A DNA stretch of 64,000 nt, taken from DAIPKP01 sp964539095. GTDB lineage: Bacteria; Synergistota; Synergistia; Synergistales; Aminiphilaceae. The notes under the pieces were generated by a model. That model searched no databases and was not told the DNA's origin. It was given only the letters and a program-made list of their open reading frames with translations. Location: NCBI GenBank assembly GCA_964539095.1, contig CAZIFL010000009.1, positions 15,845 to 79,844 on the forward strand. Reading direction: 5' to 3'. Both the position numbers and the translations under genes were made by a program. Positions 62,674-64,000 of the stretch are shown here, one piece after another. Each line of letters opens with the position of its first letter. Position 1 is the stretch's first letter.

Positions 62674-63915
62674 TCAGGGGGAAAGCTCCGAAAGCTTTCG
62701 CTGCAGATCCTTGAGATCTGGAGCTACCCGAAGAGGTTCTCCCACGGATTTGCGGGCACTTTCGATATCCTTGAGACCGTTTCCGGTGATCACCACCGCC
62801 ACCCGCTCCCCAGAATCGAGCAAACCCCGGTTCGCCATTTCAAGAAGCCCTGCAAAGGCGGCAGACCCCGCAGGCTCCGCAAAGACCCCACTCTTGCGAG
62901 CCAGGGAGGGGATGGCCTGGATAATGGCTTCGTCCGATACGGTGATCATGGAACCCTGGCTCTCCCGCACCGCCCGGAGGGCCTTGGCCCAGTTTCGGGG
63001 GGCCCCCACATCTATGCTGTCTGCCACGGTTCCCCCCTCAACGAAAGTTACGCTGGAAGATCCTTCGCGGATGGCCTTCGCCAGAGGAGCGCAGTTCTCC
63101 GACTGTACTCCGGTGATTTTCGGCATTCTCTCGGTGAGCCCCAGATCCAAAAGATCCCGGAAGGCCTTGTAGATACCGCCGATGCAGCACCCATCCCCCA
63201 CAGAGATGATTACCCGATCCGGCACGTTCCAGGAGAGTTCTTCAGCGATCTCCAGACCGCAGGTCTTCTTTCCCTCCACCAGATAGGGATTGATGGCACA
63301 GTTGCGGTTGTACCATCCATAGTGATTGATGGCCTCTGTAGCGAGGTGAAAGGCGGCTTCGTAGTTTCCCTCCACCAGCACCACCCGAGCCCCATAGACG
63401 AGAAGCTGGGCTACCTTGGCAGCGGGGGCCTTCTGGGGGACGAAGATATAGGCAGGAAGCCCTGCCACGGCGGCGAATCCCGCAAGGGAGCTTGCGGCGT
63501 TCCCCGTGGAGGCACAGGCAATGGCGGTCTGTTTGAAATCCAGAGCCTTGGCCACCCCCACAGCGCTGGCCCGATCCTTGAGGGAGGCAGTGGGATTTCT
63601 GCCATCATCTTTGACCCAGAGTTCGCGAATTCCCAGCTCCGAGGCGAGGGCGGGGAGGCTGTAGAGAGGGGTGTTCCCCGCCGAAAGAGAAAGATAGGAT
63701 TCTTCTCGCTCCACAGGAAGAATCTCCCTATACCGCCAGAGGTTGGGCGGTCCCGAAGCAAAGGATTCGGGGGAGATCTTTTTACGGAGCTTCTCCATAT
63801 CGTAAAGGACATCAAGGGTTCCGTCTATACCGCAGGAGGGGCAGGTGTACTGCACTTCCCGGGGAGAATATTCCTTGCCGCAGAGCACACAGCGCAACGC
63901 CTGGGGGACCGCCAT
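62674..63915 (-). CDS. threonine synthase-like PLP enzyme with zinc ribbon
   Basis: A 413-residue fold-type II PLP enzyme. It starts with a four-Cys zinc ribbon (Cys9, Cys12, Cys25, Cys28), as in archaeal-type ThrC. The PLP lysine is Lys113 in TASLKDRAS, CASTGNAASSLAGFA is the substrate loop, and SVGDGCCIGG the phosphate loop. By sequence it would be named threonine synthase, but no threonine genes are near; its place at the head of this cluster suggests a second lyase acting on a serine-, threonine- or diaminopropionate-like product. AAAGGAGGAA five bases before ATG 63915. A TATACT at about 63985-63990 may be its -10 element. Confidence 0.83.
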   Translation of the reverse strand: MAVPQALRCVLCGKEYSPREVQYTCPSCGIDGTLDVLYDMEKLRKKISPESFASGPPNLWRYREILPVEREESYLSLSAGNTPLYSLPALASELGIRELWVKDDGRNPTASLKDRASAVGVAKALDFKQTAIACASTGNAASSLAGFAAVAGLPAYIFVPQKAPAAKVAQLLVYGARVVLVEGNYEAAFHLATEAINHYGWYNRNCAINPYLVEGKKTCGLEIAEELSWNVPDRVIISVGDGCCIGGIYKAFRDLLDLGLTERMPKITGVQSENCAPLAKAIREGSSSVTFVEGGTVADSIDVGAPRNWAKALRAVRESQGSMITVSDEAIIQAIPSLARKSGVFAEPAGSAAFAGLLEMANRGLLDSGERVAVVITGNGLKDIESARKSVGEPLRVAPDLKDLQRKLSELSP

Positions 63916-64000
63916 GGTATTCCTCCTTTGTGCCGGAAAGAGTCTTTCGGAACTCTTATTTCCGGGCGAACATTTACTTGATGATAGTATACCTCAAGAG

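Noticed and set aside
1..64000. CRISPR array, tRNA or rRNA genes, prophage
   Set aside because: I saw no regularly spaced direct repeats, no tRNA-like T-loop motifs in the gaps between genes, and no integrase, capsid or transposase frames.

Overview
The window (roughly 60 percent G+C by eye, tightly packed, many 1-4 base start/stop overlaps, strong AAGGAGG-type ribosome binding sites) looks like a chromosome segment of a strictly or mostly anaerobic, amino-acid-fermenting bacterium. The combination of a DUF4438 protein, YgeW/YgeY/SsnA-type genes, a PPi-type phosphofructokinase, a flavodiiron protein and a Bat operon would fit Synergistota or a related anaerobe. This is an inference from gene content; no rRNA gene is present to settle it.

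Layout. 1-11.2 kb: replication genes dnaE (cut by the window edge) and dnaX, an M48 protease, two small tRNA-binding-type proteins, a DUF4438 protein, an AraC regulator, a sirtuin, acpS and a lipid-binding-like secreted protein. 11.2-15.0 kb: an accessory patch with a VapB-like antitoxin and a truncated PIN toxin, a duplicated 5' end of a MATE transporter gene, a self-inhibited Fic protein, the intact MATE gene, and the 3' remnant of a YafQ-type toxin that still has its terminator. 15.0-19.5 kb: an LUD protein, an unknown small protein and a CHASE-type hybrid histidine kinase. 19.8-28.4 kb: a complete MoxR-DUF58-DUF4381-BatA-BatB/C-BatD-BatE operon with BatB and BatC fused. 28.7-32.9 kb: a PocR-domain kinase, a single-domain receiver and a receiver-PAS-HD-GYP protein in one operon. 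33.0-35.6 kb: PPi-type phosphofructokinase and an M20 amidohydrolase. 35.6-45.0 kb: two very large hybrid kinases in divergent orientation, each near a response regulator with an HD-GYP-type output, one of which has lost its catalytic motif. 45.1-49.8 kb: an RND efflux pump with its adaptor. 49.9-51.1 kb: a flavodiiron protein.

51.3-63.9 kb holds ten genes on the minus strand: a threonine-synthase-like enzyme, a second fold-II PLP enzyme, YgeY, YgeW, the three subunits of a molybdenum hydroxylase (FAD, 2Fe-2S, molybdopterin), a hydantoinase/allantoinase, SsnA and a dihydropyrimidine-dehydrogenase-like flavoprotein. Such sets are linked to anaerobic purine and urate breakdown in gut and other anaerobes. 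The plausible logic is hydroxylation of the purine, ring opening by the amidohydrolases, carbamoyl transfer by the YgeW-type enzyme, and release of ammonia from amino-acid-like intermediates by the PLP enzymes. This version lacks ygfK and a standard-sized ygeX inside the window and carries two other PLP enzymes and a PreA-like reductase instead.

The most unusual material is (i) the toxin-antitoxin and duplication patch at 11.3-15.0 kb, (ii) the non-standard make-up of the purine-type cluster, (iii) the inactive-looking HD-GYP regulator, and (iv) an AT-rich patch bounded by inverted repeats at about 45.16-45.27 kb.
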